Shown: in pieces, positions 34,276-44,924 of the stretch
Layout of the letters: each line of letters starts with the position of its first letter
Numbering within the stretch: the stretch's first letter is position 1
DNA from: Gentiana macrophylla
Lineage: Eukaryota > Streptophyta > Magnoliopsida > Gentianales > Gentianaceae
DNA: 64,000 nucleotides
Direction of reading: 5' to 3'
NCBI GenBank assembly: GCA_026214975.1
Contig: CM047814.1
Location: forward strand, 20,483,541-20,547,540
Position numbers and translations under genes: made by a program
Notes under the pieces: generated by a model
Seen by the model: only the letters and a program-made list of their open reading frames with translations
What the model was told of the DNA's origin: nothing
Databases searched by the model: none

Positions 34276-35090
34276 GTGGCCAGGAATTGTAGCTTGGTCA
34301 CAATCAAAGGGAAGGGAGTTGGACAGGTGTTGGTTGAAGAATTAATACCGGAAGAAGAGGAGGATCGAAGTTGGGTCTCTGTCGACCCGACAGAAGAGGT
34401 CTGTGTCTGGAAGGAAGAGGAGGGCCAAAGGGTCCAGATCGGGAAGTGGTTGTCACACCCCGACATGAAAGCCTTGGTCGACCTCCTGGTCGAGTATCGA
34501 GATGTCTTTGCGTGGAAAGCAGACGACATGCCAGGCCTATCGGCAGATATTGCGATGCATCAGCTCAATGTCGATCCAAAAAAGAAGCCAATACGGCAAA
34601 AGAAGAGGAACCTTGCTCCTGAGAGGAAGGAAGCGGTAAGGAAAGAGGTTGACAAGTTGTTGATAGCTGGGATCGTCAAAGAAGTGTTCTACCCAGATTG
34701 GTTAGCCAACCCTGTGTTAGTTAAAAAGCCGGATGGAAGTGGCGAATGTGCGTAGATTTTACTGAGATCTCAACAAAGCATGCCCAAAGGATTAGTATCC
34801 CTCCCGAAGATCGATCGGTTAGTTGACTCGACTGGGGCTTGAGGTGTTTGGTTTTCTCGATGCGTATAGAGGTACTACCGGATATTCATGGACCCCGAGA
34901 CTCGGAGAAAACCGCATTCATAATGAGTTTGGAACGTTTTATTTTGTGACAATGCCATTTGGCTTGAAAACGCGAGAGCCACCTATCGGCGGACGATCAA
35001 CAAAATTTTCAAAGGATGATAGTCGGAACATGGAGGTTTATGTGGGCGATTTGTTGATCAAGAGCAAGTCCATAGGGCGGTTTTATTGAC
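34276..35090 (+). pseudogene. Tat element reverse transcriptase, frame-broken and with an altered catalytic box
   Basis: The fingers region reads HQLNVDPKKKPIRQKKRNLA and KEVDKLLIAGIVKEVFYPDW, typical of plant Ty3 RT. The frame breaks at 34753, near the expected VDFTDLNKACP block. It is resumed at 34823-35089 with TMPFGLK and the polymerase box, which reads YVGD (35039-35050) where YVDD is expected, so the first catalytic Asp is lost. Together with the frame breaks this copy cannot make an active enzyme. Confidence 0.85.
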
Positions 35091-35131
35091 GATGTCGAGA
35101 GAGGTTTTCGAGTCTTTGCGGGGCTGCGAAA

Positions 35132-36696
35132 ATGAAGCTCAACCCGAAGAAGTGCACTTTTGGGGTTCGAGCTGGAAAATTCTTAGGCTATATGATATCA
35201 AGAGATGGGATTCGTGCGAATCCAGATAAGATCGAGGCTCTGAAAAACATGCCCGCGCCTCGTAACGTAAAGGAAGTACAACGATTGATAGGTCGGATGG
35301 CGGCCCTCAATCATTTCTTGTCGATATCAGCGCAGAGGGCCCTGCCCTTCTTCAGGATACTGAAGAAGGCGAGTCCGTTCCAGTGGGATGAGAAATGTCA
35401 GAAACGTTCGATGACCTGAAAGAGTATTTATCTGATTTACCGACACTGTCCTCACCTCGAGAAGGAGAGAAACTCTTAATTTATCTGGCCATCTGCGAAG
35501 AGGTAGAGAGCGCAGTGTTGGTTCGAGAGGAAGACCAGAGGCAGATTCCGATTTATTTTGTAAGCAAGGCTTTGCATGGAGCCGAGATCAGATATACACC
35601 TGCTGAAAAATTGGCATTGGGTCTGGTTCATGCATCAAGGAAATTGAAGCCGTATTTTCAAGCACACCCCATTGCCATGGTCACTGACCAGCCTTTGAAC
35701 CAAATTCTAACAAAACCCGAGACATCGGGTCGGTTAGCGAAGTGGGTCGTCGAGCTAGCAGAATATGATATCGAGTTTTTACCACGTACCGCCATCAAGG
35801 GTCAGGCTCTAGCAGACTTCCTAGCCGAAGGGTTATCGATTCAATTGGAGCAAGAAAAGCAGTCATCAGAAGAACAATGGACCATCCATGTCGATGGAGC
35901 CTCGAGTAAAGAAAGAGATGGAGCTGGTTTATTGCTGGTTAGCCCGAAAGGGGAAGAGTTCCCATACGCACTTCGATTCAAGTTCAAAGCCATGAACAAC
36001 GAAGCTGAGTATGAGGCCATAATCACGGGTTTGAAGCTAGCATCGAAGTTGGGGGTCGAGAATCTTTTGGTATACAACGATTCTCAGCTTGTGGTAAATC
36101 ATATACGAGGTGAGTATGAAGCTAAGGAAGAATCAATGAAGATTTATCTGAAAGTTGTTCAGGGGTTAATGTCAAAATTCAAAATAGTTCGCATCGAGCA
36201 GGTACCACGCAGCGAGAACAAGAGGGCCGACGCGTTGTCTAAACTAGCGTCGAATTTCAAATCGAAAAAGAAGGTTCTGGTGGAAATGTTAGCAGAGCGG
36301 AGTTACAATGAAGTCGATGTGCAACCAGTGGTTCAGGGATCGACGTGGATGGACCCGATAGCTCTGTACTTGAAGGATGGAATTCTCCCGTCTGACAAGT
36401 CTCAAGCCAGAAAGACCCGGCTACAAGCCTCCAGGTATGCCCTATTCGACTATGTCCTTTATCGAAAATCATTTGTAACGCCTTGGATGCGATGCACATC
36501 GGAAGATGAGGGGGCTTATCTACTTGAAGAAATACATCGAGGAGTTTGTGGTAATCATTGCGGAGCTCGGATGTTGGAAAGGAAATGTAAGCTTGCAGGC
36601 TATTTTTGGCCTTCCATGCAAAGGGACACCAATCGATTGGTGATGAGATGCAGGGCTTGCCAGGTGCATGATGTGGTAACACACCAACAGGCATAG
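35132..36696 (+). CDS. Tat element RT thumb, two RNase H domains and integrase zinc finger
   Basis: At 35132-35412 the RT connection is recognisable (KLNPKKCTFGVRAGKFLGYM). The long frame 35395-36696 (433 residues) carries a Ty3-type RNase H around residues 30-120 (SKALHGAEIRYTPAEKLALG). A second RNase H is at about 160-290, with IHVDGASSKERDGAG, MNNEAEYEAIITGL, DSQLVVNHI and RADALSKLAS holding D, E, D and D. A second, archaeal-like RNase H is a hallmark of the Tat lineage. The end carries the H-H-C-C zinc finger of integrase (GNHCGARML...CRACQ). A stop after HQQA (36694-36696) interrupts the link to the integrase core. Confidence 0.88.
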
Positions 36697-36699
36697 GAG

Positions 36700-37578
36700 A
36701 TGAATGCCATCGAATCGGTATGGCCGTTTGATGAATGGGGGGTCGATATAGTCGGGCCACTACCTCGAGCTCCGGGTAATTTCAAATATGTTGTGGTAGC
36801 GGTTGATTATTTCACGAAGTGGGTTGAAGCCAAAGCTCTCACTGATATCAGAGCTCAAACCATCAAGAAATTTCTATGGGAGAATATTTTGTGCAGATTT
36901 GGAATTCCAAAGTATCTGATATCGGATAACGGGACTCAGTTTCTAGACGACCGGGTGCAGGATTGGCTCAAAGAATTCAAGATCGAGCATAGAACGACAT
37001 CAGTAGCCCGACCTCAGTCCAATGGACAGGTCGAGCAGACAAACAGGCAAATTAAGTTTGGGTTGAAGAAGCGTTTGGAAGATGAAGGTCGGGATTGGGC
37101 AGCTCAATTCCCAGTTATTCTGTGGTCGTATCGAACAGCACCCAATTCGGCCACGCAAGAGACTCCGTTCGCCTTGGCTTATGGATGCGAAGCAGTAATA
37201 CCTGCGGAGATCGGACTGGCCTCACCTCGAGTCTTGGCATATAACGTTGAGACAAACGCCACTGATCTGCTCCAAGAGAAGGATAATATCGAAGAAAAGA
37301 GAGAGGTTGCAGCATATCGAATGGCCAATTATAAAAGAAAGATCTCACAGTATTATAATGCGAGGGTGAAGTACAAATACTTCCAAGTGGGGGATCTCGT
37401 GCTGAGAAAGAATGAAGCCAGCAGACAATACCCAATAGGCAAGCTCGAGCCGAATTGGGAAGGTCCATATAAAATTCTGAAGGTGCATCCTAAAGGATCG
37501 TATCAGTTGGGTAGGTCGGATGGAAGCACGGTACCTCAAACTTGGCACGCTACCAACCTGAGAAAGTACTATGTTTAA
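36700..37578 (+). CDS. Tat element integrase core and C-terminal domain
   Basis: This 292-residue frame is intact. The DDE triad is visible: WGVDIVGPLPRAPG (first D), YLISDNGTQFLDD (second D) and QSNGQVEQTNRQIK (E). Further motifs are WSYRTAPNSATQETPFALAYG and, at the C-terminus, FQVGDLVLRKNEAS with LEPNWEGPYKILKV, the GPY/F module. The frame ends LRKYYV with TAA at 37576. The enzyme would insert the cDNA into the genome. Only a TAG and a few bases separate it from the preceding frame, so originally they were one polyprotein. Confidence 0.92.
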   Translation: MNAIESVWPFDEWGVDIVGPLPRAPGNFKYVVVAVDYFTKWVEAKALTDIRAQTIKKFLWENILCRFGIPKYLISDNGTQFLDDRVQDWLKEFKIEHRTTSVARPQSNGQVEQTNRQIKFGLKKRLEDEGRDWAAQFPVILWSYRTAPNSATQETPFALAYGCEAVIPAEIGLASPRVLAYNVETNATDLLQEKDNIEEKREVAAYRMANYKRKISQYYNARVKYKYFQVGDLVLRKNEASRQYPIGKLEPNWEGPYKILKVHPKGSYQLGRSDGSTVPQTWHATNLRKYYV

Positions 37579-38435
37579 ATTGCATTTACTTTACGACATT
37601 TGCAACTTTGCTCTCCTAATTGTTTTTAACAAGTCGATATGACATTTGATTTCAACGTTTTATATTCAAGCAAATTTACTTTTTCAATTATGTTGAATTT
37701 ACAAGCTCATGTCAAAAAGAAAAGGGGGGCAGAAGAAAAAGCGCAAAATTCGATCTCGACACCAAAATTCGACAACATAGTGAATAAAGCCAAGTCACTG
37801 ACAATGCTTATATCACCTTCGAGCTACGACCCATCGACACGATGGAGTTAGAACAAAATAGTGAATAAAGCCAAGTCACTGACAGAGCTTAAATCACTCC
37901 CGACCTTCAAATAAGCCCCGGTGCGAGGCGGTCGGAAGATCCCACGATGGATACCTAACTCAACCAGATCATAAGCACCACGATGTGCGACAGTCGAGTA
38001 AGGATTTCATAGTTCGATGTCCTAATAAGCCTGACGAGGTAAAATAGTCGAATCGAGCTCCGACTAGCCAAGTCAAGCCGATAAGGCAGTGCAATGCTAG
38101 GTCAACTCATACTCAAGTGTACCACGAGTCATGTACTCATACTACACTTCGAGGGGCCAACAGGGGAATTAAGTCCAAAGGACTACACCCCATAAGGCAG
38201 TGTTTGCAAGGGAATCAAGTCCAAAGGACTACACCCTAGACAAATGATCAATAAAAGACAAGACATTCAAGTGAAAGGCATAAAATGAAAAGTAAAATCG
38301 CAAGTTTACAAGGTCAAATCGATGAAAAGCGAGTTCAGACAAATAAAGGTCAAATCGATGAAAAGCGATAAAAATACAAAAGTTATTACAACCAAATCGA
38401 ATCAAGTTACTTAAAGAGGAAAAAAGAAAATATCA
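37579..38435. repeat. Tat element spacer with short repeats
   Basis: This is non-coding sequence between integrase and the antisense gene. Short direct repeats occur: GTGAATAAAGCCAAGTCACT (37780 and 37859), TCCAAAGGACTACACCC (38170 and 38219) and AGGTCAAATCGATGAAAAGC (38309 and 38346). Convergent transcription from both sides would end here. Confidence 0.6.
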
Positions 38436-40588
38436 TCAAGCAGCTAGCTGATTTGAGGTGGAGGCGTTGGGGTCGACCTGTTCTTCCAACACGTCGTTCT
38501 CCGCTCCATCTCCCTCCAGAGCAGGGACCACATACTTGTCATAAAGAGACACGCCAGCCTTGAAGTCGGTGATATATCGACCATATCGGGGGATGGCCTC
38601 TGGATCATACAAGTACGCCTTCTCGATGCTTTTAACCTCAAAGTCAGGGATAACCATCTTGACTTGATCCAGCGCGTTCGAGAATCCCCCCTTCATGGCC
38701 TGAGTCATCAGTAGCGCCAAGTCATTATCGAACTCCTCCGACGCCGTCAAGTCCTTTTAGCAGCGACTTAGCGAGTCGTGAAGCTATCAACCTCCAGTTG
38801 AAGATCATCTCGAGCCTTAGTAGATGCGGCCAGCTCGGCTTTAGTTTGATCCAACTCCGACTTCACCACCGCTAACTCAGCTTCCTTGTCGGATATGTCC
38901 TTTTGTGCTTTAGACAGATCGGACTCCAGTTTTACGCGTCGATCATCCAACTTGTTGACCTTGGCCTTCAGCTTCTCGAGGTCGGAGGTCAGTTTAGCGA
39001 TAGTCTCTTTTTGCTCCTCCAAAGCTGCCGAGGGAGACTCGATTCTATTCAAAGCTACTTTAGTAGCGAGTCGAGTCTGCAAAAAAGAACACCCTTAAGT
39101 CAAAAACAGACAAAAAATCACGAAACTACAAGGAAAATAAAAGAAGACTCACAGCTCGATGACCCTTCATAATGAAGTCGTGTAATTCCTCCAGAGTCAT
39201 GGCCTTCATCTCTGCCACGCTCATCTCAGGGATCGGATCGGTGGAGTTTGGCGGGGCAAGGTTACGGGTCTCCTTCCCAACCCCATGCCGCACCTCAGTT
39301 GTTTTCTGGCATTTCCTCGATACGAGGTCTCCTTCAGTCTGTTCTGTCACCTAGCCTCGTCGGGTTGACCTCTTAGAATCTCAGATGTCGATATAGGCGT
39401 AGAAGATCGGGTCGATCCCCTCTGACCCCCAGATGTGGCACCAGACGCCGGCTTCTTCGGCTTGATACCGGCCAGTTCTTGGATTTTATTTGGGTCTGTC
39501 TTCTTAGGATCGGGCATCTTACCTAACGCCTCCAGTTTTGAAAAGTGCTCCACTGCAAACAAAGATAAATCAGCATTAATACATCATTAAAAACCTTAAT
39601 CGGTCTTGAAAAAGGAAAGTGCAAGTTTAACGGCTCGACAGAACGAATAAGTATCCTACACAAAACTCGAACGTCCTCATCGAGTTCCAGGTAGGCACCC
39701 GGTCCTGCCGTCTCGATGTCAGCGAAATGATACAGGGAATGCAGATTTCGTGTCGCGACGTCGGGATGAACGCTCTCGATGATCCCACACCCATTGGGGA
39801 CGTCTGAGTCGAGCCGATCATGCCATTTCTGCGGCCTTTTATACCAAGTATGGATGTCGATATCCACCAACCCATGTCGGATAAAGAAGAAATGCGGTTT
39901 CCACTCGCCCTGAGACGAGGTCACCTTCCTCACGAACTCAGATACCAAAGGCGCCTCTGGAAAGTGTACCATCCAGCGTCTTGTAAGCCTTGAATTGCGT
40001 AATACTGCCGGAACAGCCGGACCGAGAACTCAATTTTGGCGATTCAACACGCCAACACAAAGCCCATTACACTCCTAACCCCATTGGGAGCAAGCTGGGT
40101 AACACAGATATGGTAGTGTTGGAGGACTGCAATGAGGGACGGATCGAAAGGAAACCGAAGTCCTTCCTTCAGCTGCACCTCGTAAATGGCGCAGAACCCA
40201 GGGGGGTCACAGCGAACTGATATTGACCGTGTGAGACTTTGACATGTTCAGATGAATAGGGAATGCCATATCGAGAACAAATGGTTTTAGCCTTTTCTTG
40301 AGAGAGACTGGATATACAACCGTATGGCCCTTGGCCTTTCATCCTAGTTTGACGCTTGGCGGCAGGTCGAGAGGACGATTCTTCTTCAACCCTCTCTTTT
40401 TCTTCTTCTCCGGCGACTTTTTCACCAGAAGCAGTTGGTATCTCGGAAACCGTCTCCTCCGTCGATTCTTCTTCTATCACAACAATCTCTTCCCTATTTT
40501 GAGAATCGCTCTCACTACTAGACATGGAACTAAGAAAAGATGCAAGAAATAAATGCAAAAAGGAAAAATTTGAGAAGAGTTTGAGCAA
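38436..40588 (-). pseudogene. Antisense gene of the Tat element (putative gypsy-type transposon protein), with apparent introns
   Basis: On the minus strand the likely start is the ATG at 40525 (MSSSESDSQNREE), within an acidic, serine-rich N-terminus. A region resembling the family called putative gypsy-type transposon protein follows (CAIYEVQLKEGLRFP, then FFFIRHGLVDIDIHTWYKRP at 39972-39523). A basic linker and a coiled-coil C-terminus come last (39076-38768, with LEKLKAKVNKLDDRRVKLES). One clean intron is seen at 39152-39077: donor CT|GTGAGT, acceptor TTTTTTGCAG, and the frame continues. A second is suggested at about 39593-39555. A TATA-like CATAAAAG lies near 40670. The frame is broken at a C run near 40205. 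The role is unknown. Confidence 0.7.
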
Positions 40589-40945
40589 ATTGGGGCTTAC
40601 TTGCGTTTTTCTGATAAAACTGAGACAGATAATGGCAAATGAGAGAATGCAAAGTCTGGGGCTCCTTTTATGCTTGTGAAATCTTCTAAATAATTTGAAA
40701 GGGCGATTTGGGAGCAGTTATAAGGTATGTAACGCGAGAATCAAGGGTAGTGGGCTGATAAAACGCTTCGTTTCTCGCACTCATTAATGCTAATACAGTG
40801 TGACGTCATCCTACGACATCCTACATCGGTTAGAAATGACAGTTGTATTCCCGCCTAAGGAAGATCGCATGTTGAAAAGATTATTCAAATTTTCAGATCC
40901 GACCTCAGCATTCGAGATGAGCTTCCCTCGGATCTGGGGGGCTTA

Positions 40946-41475
40946 TGACGATACGGGATTTCACCCCTCCACGTGGAATAATCTGACTGGTCCAGCAGGC
41001 ATGTGGAAAAGTCTATGAGGATCATCCACATCGGATCGAATTCGAGACACACCAGTGAAGACTCTAACCACCGACAGATTCTGCAAGTGTCCTACCTCGA
41101 TCGCCCACGTCGATGTGCATCGAGTCGAGACCAAGACTTCCTATCCAGACACCAGGGCTCACCGCCCAACGGGTTACTTGGGCAAAGGGGCAAGGCCCAT
41201 TTAAGGGTATTTATGTCAATAGACCAAACCGCCCCAAGTTTAGGGCAAAAGAAGGGCATGTGCCTATAAATACATCATTCCAGGAACTACGTAAGGCTTG
41301 ATTCCTAGAATTTCACACAGGATGCGTAGGCAATCCAAGATACATTCTTGGGCTCAGCCATAAAACACCAAAGGCACTATCTTTCACACAATTTAAGCCG
41401 TTCGATTCTTTCGCAGCTCATCCTTAGATTACACGTGGCCCAGATTTATCGGTGGTGCACTCTACAGCATCATCA
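40946..41475 (+). repeat. Tat element 3' LTR
   Basis: It begins TGACGATACGGG after a short G run (40936-40941) that serves as polypurine tract, and ends CAGCATCATCA. It is the same length as the 5' LTR. Confidence 0.93.
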
Positions 41476-41479
41476 CACT

Positions 41480-41565
41480 ACTTTTGCCTTTAGCGCGGAC
41501 GAACCCTGGTCTCATGCCAGGTTATAGCCTAGTGTAACCACTAGACCGATATCTTCTTGGTTAGT
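41480..41565 (-). mobile_element. SINE head fragment
   Basis: Read on the minus strand, ATCGGTCTAGTGGTTACACT is an A-box and CCAGGGTTCGTCCGCGC a B-box, about 40 bp apart, as in tRNA-derived SINEs. It abuts the Tat insertion site, so the Tat element may have inserted into it. No tail or duplication was found. Confidence 0.55.
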
Positions 41566-41569
41566 ACAC

Positions 41570-41815
41570 GTCCGTCCCATATAAGTCATCCAAGCATTTT
41601 TCATCCGTCCCACAATATAAGTCATTCTCACATTTCAATTCAATAATTAATGTTCTTTTTCGTGTTTTACCCTTATTCCTTATTCCAAATCTTTACATTA
41701 TTCTAATCGGCCTAAGGACATTTTAGTCTAAAACTACCAAAGTTTGATTATTTATTGTGTTTTTAATCATAATGCGTAAAAAAGCCTAAGATGAACATAA
41801 TATGAGATTTAATGT
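41570..41815. mobile_element. Stowaway-like MITE, second copy
   Basis: Left end CGTCCGTCCCATATAAGTC, with a second partial head at 41608 (CGTCCCACAATATAAGTC). The body contains GGACATTTTAGTCTAAAAC and AAAGTTTGATTATTTATTG, shared with the copy at 47492. The right end is eroded (ATAATATGAG near 41800). Confidence 0.55.
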
Positions 41816-42434
41816 AGTATATACTACGTCCTACAAAAAAATGTTCACTTTTTACTTTTTCACACATATTAAAAAATATAATTAATGTATTGTGTTCTAA
41901 TATTAGATGGACATATCTACCCCTCACTTTATAATAAATAACTGTGTTGGGATGTGAATGGTTTCAATAAATAAATATTGGACTAATAGTACATTTTTTC
42001 ATAAATAAAAAGACATAAATGAAAGGCATGGGTGGACGCACTCTTTTGGGAGGGGGCACTCAGCGCTTTCTGGATCGGAAAAACACTATTATACATATAT
42101 GTTATGTATTGTTTTGGCTCCCGATAAAATTTATATTCGCCTCTATCACTTATAATATTCGTATAATTTGACATAAAACTTTGATTATGTAAATAAAAAA
42201 TACATACTTATTACCAAAATGAAACATATAAACAAATATTAATATGTTTTTTTAGAAAATATTAATAAGTTTTGAAATGTTGATTTCCGCAAAAAAACAT
42301 TGTTTGTAGTGTTATAAATCCTTATTGATTGGGATAGAAGGATAAACGTGTTCAAATTCTGTGATATATATTGTAATGTTTCTTTTCTATTATATAATGT
42401 AAAATATATAGTCGTGTTTTTTAGCAGTATATAG

Positions 42435-43376
42435 TAGGGTTGAACAAAATATCCAGTAAACCAAACCAAGTCGTAAACCAACCCGAACCAATCCGAAAGT
42501 AACCAAACCCCAATACAAACCAAATGAATTGGTTTGGTTTGGAACCAAACCGAATCGCATTGGGTTAGTTTCGGATATTTTTAATTGTACCCGACCCAAA
42601 CCGAACCCAAACCAAATTTTTTATACAATATATATAATATATCCATCCAATCCAATATAACCTAAACCCATTATGTAATAATATACTAATCTAGTAGTCT
42701 CGGCCCACACCACTCACTTAGTCCAAATCCAATAGTCCATCATAAGCAGTTAAGCCAATTCACATTCAGTGTCATGCAACACTCTACCCTAAACCTAAAC
42801 CTACCGCAGCAGCCAAAGCTTCTCGTCTCCCTCTCGCCATTTCCCAGTTCAGAGTTCACCATATTTGATCACCGCCGCTCTAGCCTCTAGATCTCCATCA
42901 TCTCCCTCCTCTCGCCATTTCCCAGTTTTGGTTGGAAGATGCTCATGGTGTTTTGATCATTTTGTTGTGTCAACATTCAGTCTTTTGCTCTTTTGATGTA
43001 AATATGTAAATCAGTAAATGCATGTATGTAAGTATTCAACTATGTATGGAGGATTGGTTGTAGCAGAATTATATTGTAATGTGTTATTTCTTGTTAGTTG
43101 TTTTAATTTTTTTTTTTATATCATTTTGGTTGTAATTTATTTTAGTTTGGATGTACCTATTTAGAGTTTATGTAAAAAAGTTGGTTTTATCATATTTTTT
43201 TTAAAGATTAGGCTTGTCAAACCGAACAAACACAATCCAAACCGAAACCAATTCGAACCAAAACGAATTGTGGTTGAAACCCGTTTTAGTTTGGTTTGAA
43301 AGCAATTATGGCCCAAACCGACCCGAGTTTTTTCAAACCAACCAAACTCACCCAAAACAATCCAAGCTCAACCCTA
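42435..43376. mobile_element. Non-autonomous hAT-like transposon with perfect 8-bp duplication
   Basis: The ends are TAGGGTTG (42435-42442) and CAACCCTA (43369-43376). The flanking 8 bp are identical: GTATATAG at 42427-42434 and 43377-43384. Eight-base duplications and a TAGGG-type end fit the hAT superfamily. Both subterminal regions (42450-42620 and 43210-43360) are dense in AACCAAACCGAACC-type motifs in opposite orientations, as expected for transposase binding. The middle contains a CT-rich segment with CTCTCGCCATTTCCCAGTT twice (about 42833 and 42911), but no transposase. Confidence 0.88.
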
Positions 43377-43802
43377 GTATATAGTAGTGCTTATTTTTTT
43401 ATCCGAGGGGATAAAAGAACACTAATATACAGTTTTTATTGTAAAAAATCTTTAGAATTATCGTCCCTTTCGCTTGGGATCCTGCGTTCGCCCATGATAA
43501 AAGACGACACATTGAGTAGCGCTAGGAACGAAAAATGGTGCATGTGTCAATGTTTCGTTTTTCAAATAAATAAATAATGGAAAAATTAGTTTATAATCCA
43601 CTTTTTCTCTCTTAATTAAGTCTTGTCAGAACGATTTTTAGTTGCATTAAGACGAAATAAATTCCACCGACAAATATCTCCCTATTCACTCACGACTCTT
43701 GCTTTCCAAAAAAGAACCAAATACAATTATTATTTGATATTCATGGAGCTGAAATCAATTGAGCTTTTTTTCTTGTGAGTCGTTTCCGGCGGCGGCGGAG
43801 AA

Positions 43803-44196
43803 TGGGTTCAGATAATTCGCAATCAAACGGCAACGATTTCGCAAGAGCATTCGAGCTGGGCTATACACCAGTAGTTCATGGAGTATTTGCAACAGCAATT
43901 GAACTTAAGGTGTTTGATATAATTGCTCAATCAGGCCCCAATGCTAAACTCTCTGCTACTGAAATTGCCTCGAAATTCCCTAAACAAACAGAAGAAACAC
44001 CCCAGCTTCTTGACCGGATGTTGCAGCTTTTAGCTATCCAAGCAATTCTTGATTGCAGCTTTGTTGAATCTAATAATTCAAGAACTTATGGGTTGAATTC
44101 TTTGAGCAGATACTCTATCTACTCTACTGCTGATGAAAGTGGTATCAATCTTGCTCCTACTATTCTTTGGGGTCATGCCATCAGAGAATCCTGGTT
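43803..44196 (+). pseudogene. Truncated COMT-like O-methyltransferase (dimerisation domain only)
   Basis: The frame from the ATG at 43803 (MGSDNSQSNGNDFARAFELG) covers the plant-type dimerisation domain of class II O-methyltransferases: AIELKVFDIIAQSGPNAKLS, ATEIASKFPKQT, LLDRMLQLLAIQAILDCSF, RTYGLNSLSRY and SGINLAPTILWGH, to RESW. There the family continues with YHLKDAV, but here the sequence changes to FVFFFLL and the frame stops at 44273. The SAM-binding domain (about 230 residues) was not found in the following 2.7 kb. COMT genes normally have their first intron later than this point, so it looks like a true truncation. An ATG at 43775 is in frame but gives an arginine-rich leader that is not family-like. 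Confidence 0.8.
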
Positions 44197-44557
44197 CGTT
44201 TTCTTTTTCTTACTTTCTCCTGTAAACACACTTCTTTTTGAACCTGCTGTGTTGTATAATTTTGGTAAAGTGTAATCGGCTAAATCTGTAGTATTTGATG
44301 TATTTGGTTTTGTAACATTAATAGGCTTCCTGAATCCGTAATTGATTCTTTTCAACCTGATTTATTGGACAGCATTTACTGTTTTCTCTCATAAGTTAAT
44401 TGTGCTTAAAATTCTGAATGTATTGGTCCTTTTGGACTTGATTTGCAGTAATTTAGTTATAGTAACTTCGTTTGAAAAAAGTTGGACTAAGTGATCTAGT
44501 CCCCCTTAAAGTTGATCATATCAATGGTAATATTCTTCATCTTTTTCCTATGTTCAG

Positions 44558-44845
44558 GCATTCCAAATTTCCAACAAGGAGAATATCCCTCCCTCATCAT
44601 GCTATCAAAATTTGTGAAGGAAAATTTTTAGTTTGCAAAAGATTTACAAGCCAAAAAATAACATTATCGCGGAAGTTAAAATCCCGATTGCCTAAAAAGC
44701 CTGATGTGGACTTGTATAATCACTATTTGAGAGCTAATTTCATCAATGGATCTCCACTAGAAAAGCTTTTAGACCTTGTGGCGCAAATGGAGGATTTTGG
44801 GATTTCACCAAGCACGACTTCTATCACATTTCGACATCTTGATAT
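44558..44845 (+). pseudogene. Possible pentatricopeptide-repeat (PPR) gene fragment
   Basis: After an AG at 44557 the frame holds KPDVDLYNHYLRANFINGSP and LEKLLDLVAQMEDFGISPST, then TSITF. D-x-x-L-x-x-L-x-x-Q-M-E-x-x-G-I-x-P-x-x-x-S-x is the pattern of a PPR helix pair. The upstream part is basic and serine-rich, as in an organelle-targeting leader. The resemblance ends at about 44845. No other PPR repeats follow, so this is at most a fragment. The call rests on one repeat. Confidence 0.4.
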
Positions 44846-44924
44846 TGTATGCCAGTATATGATCTTCATTAGTGATATTGTATGCCTTATATGAGCCTTA
44901 TATGAGTCAGATATGATATTCTGT

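Larger units (their letters stand above)
31551..41475 (+). mobile_element. Tat-lineage Ty3 LTR retrotransposon with antisense gene
   Basis: Near-identical 530-bp LTRs (31551-32080 and 40946-41475) flank 8.9 kb. The order is gag, protease, RT, RNase H, a second RNase H, integrase, spacer, then a gene on the opposite strand before the 3' LTR. That layout is known for the Tat lineage (Grande-like elements). The flanking pentamers are CATTA and CACTA, a target duplication with one change. The LTRs differ at roughly a dozen or so sites by eye, so the insertion is younger than the Athila one. Frame breaks in gag, protease and RT make it non-autonomous as read. Confidence 0.92.
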
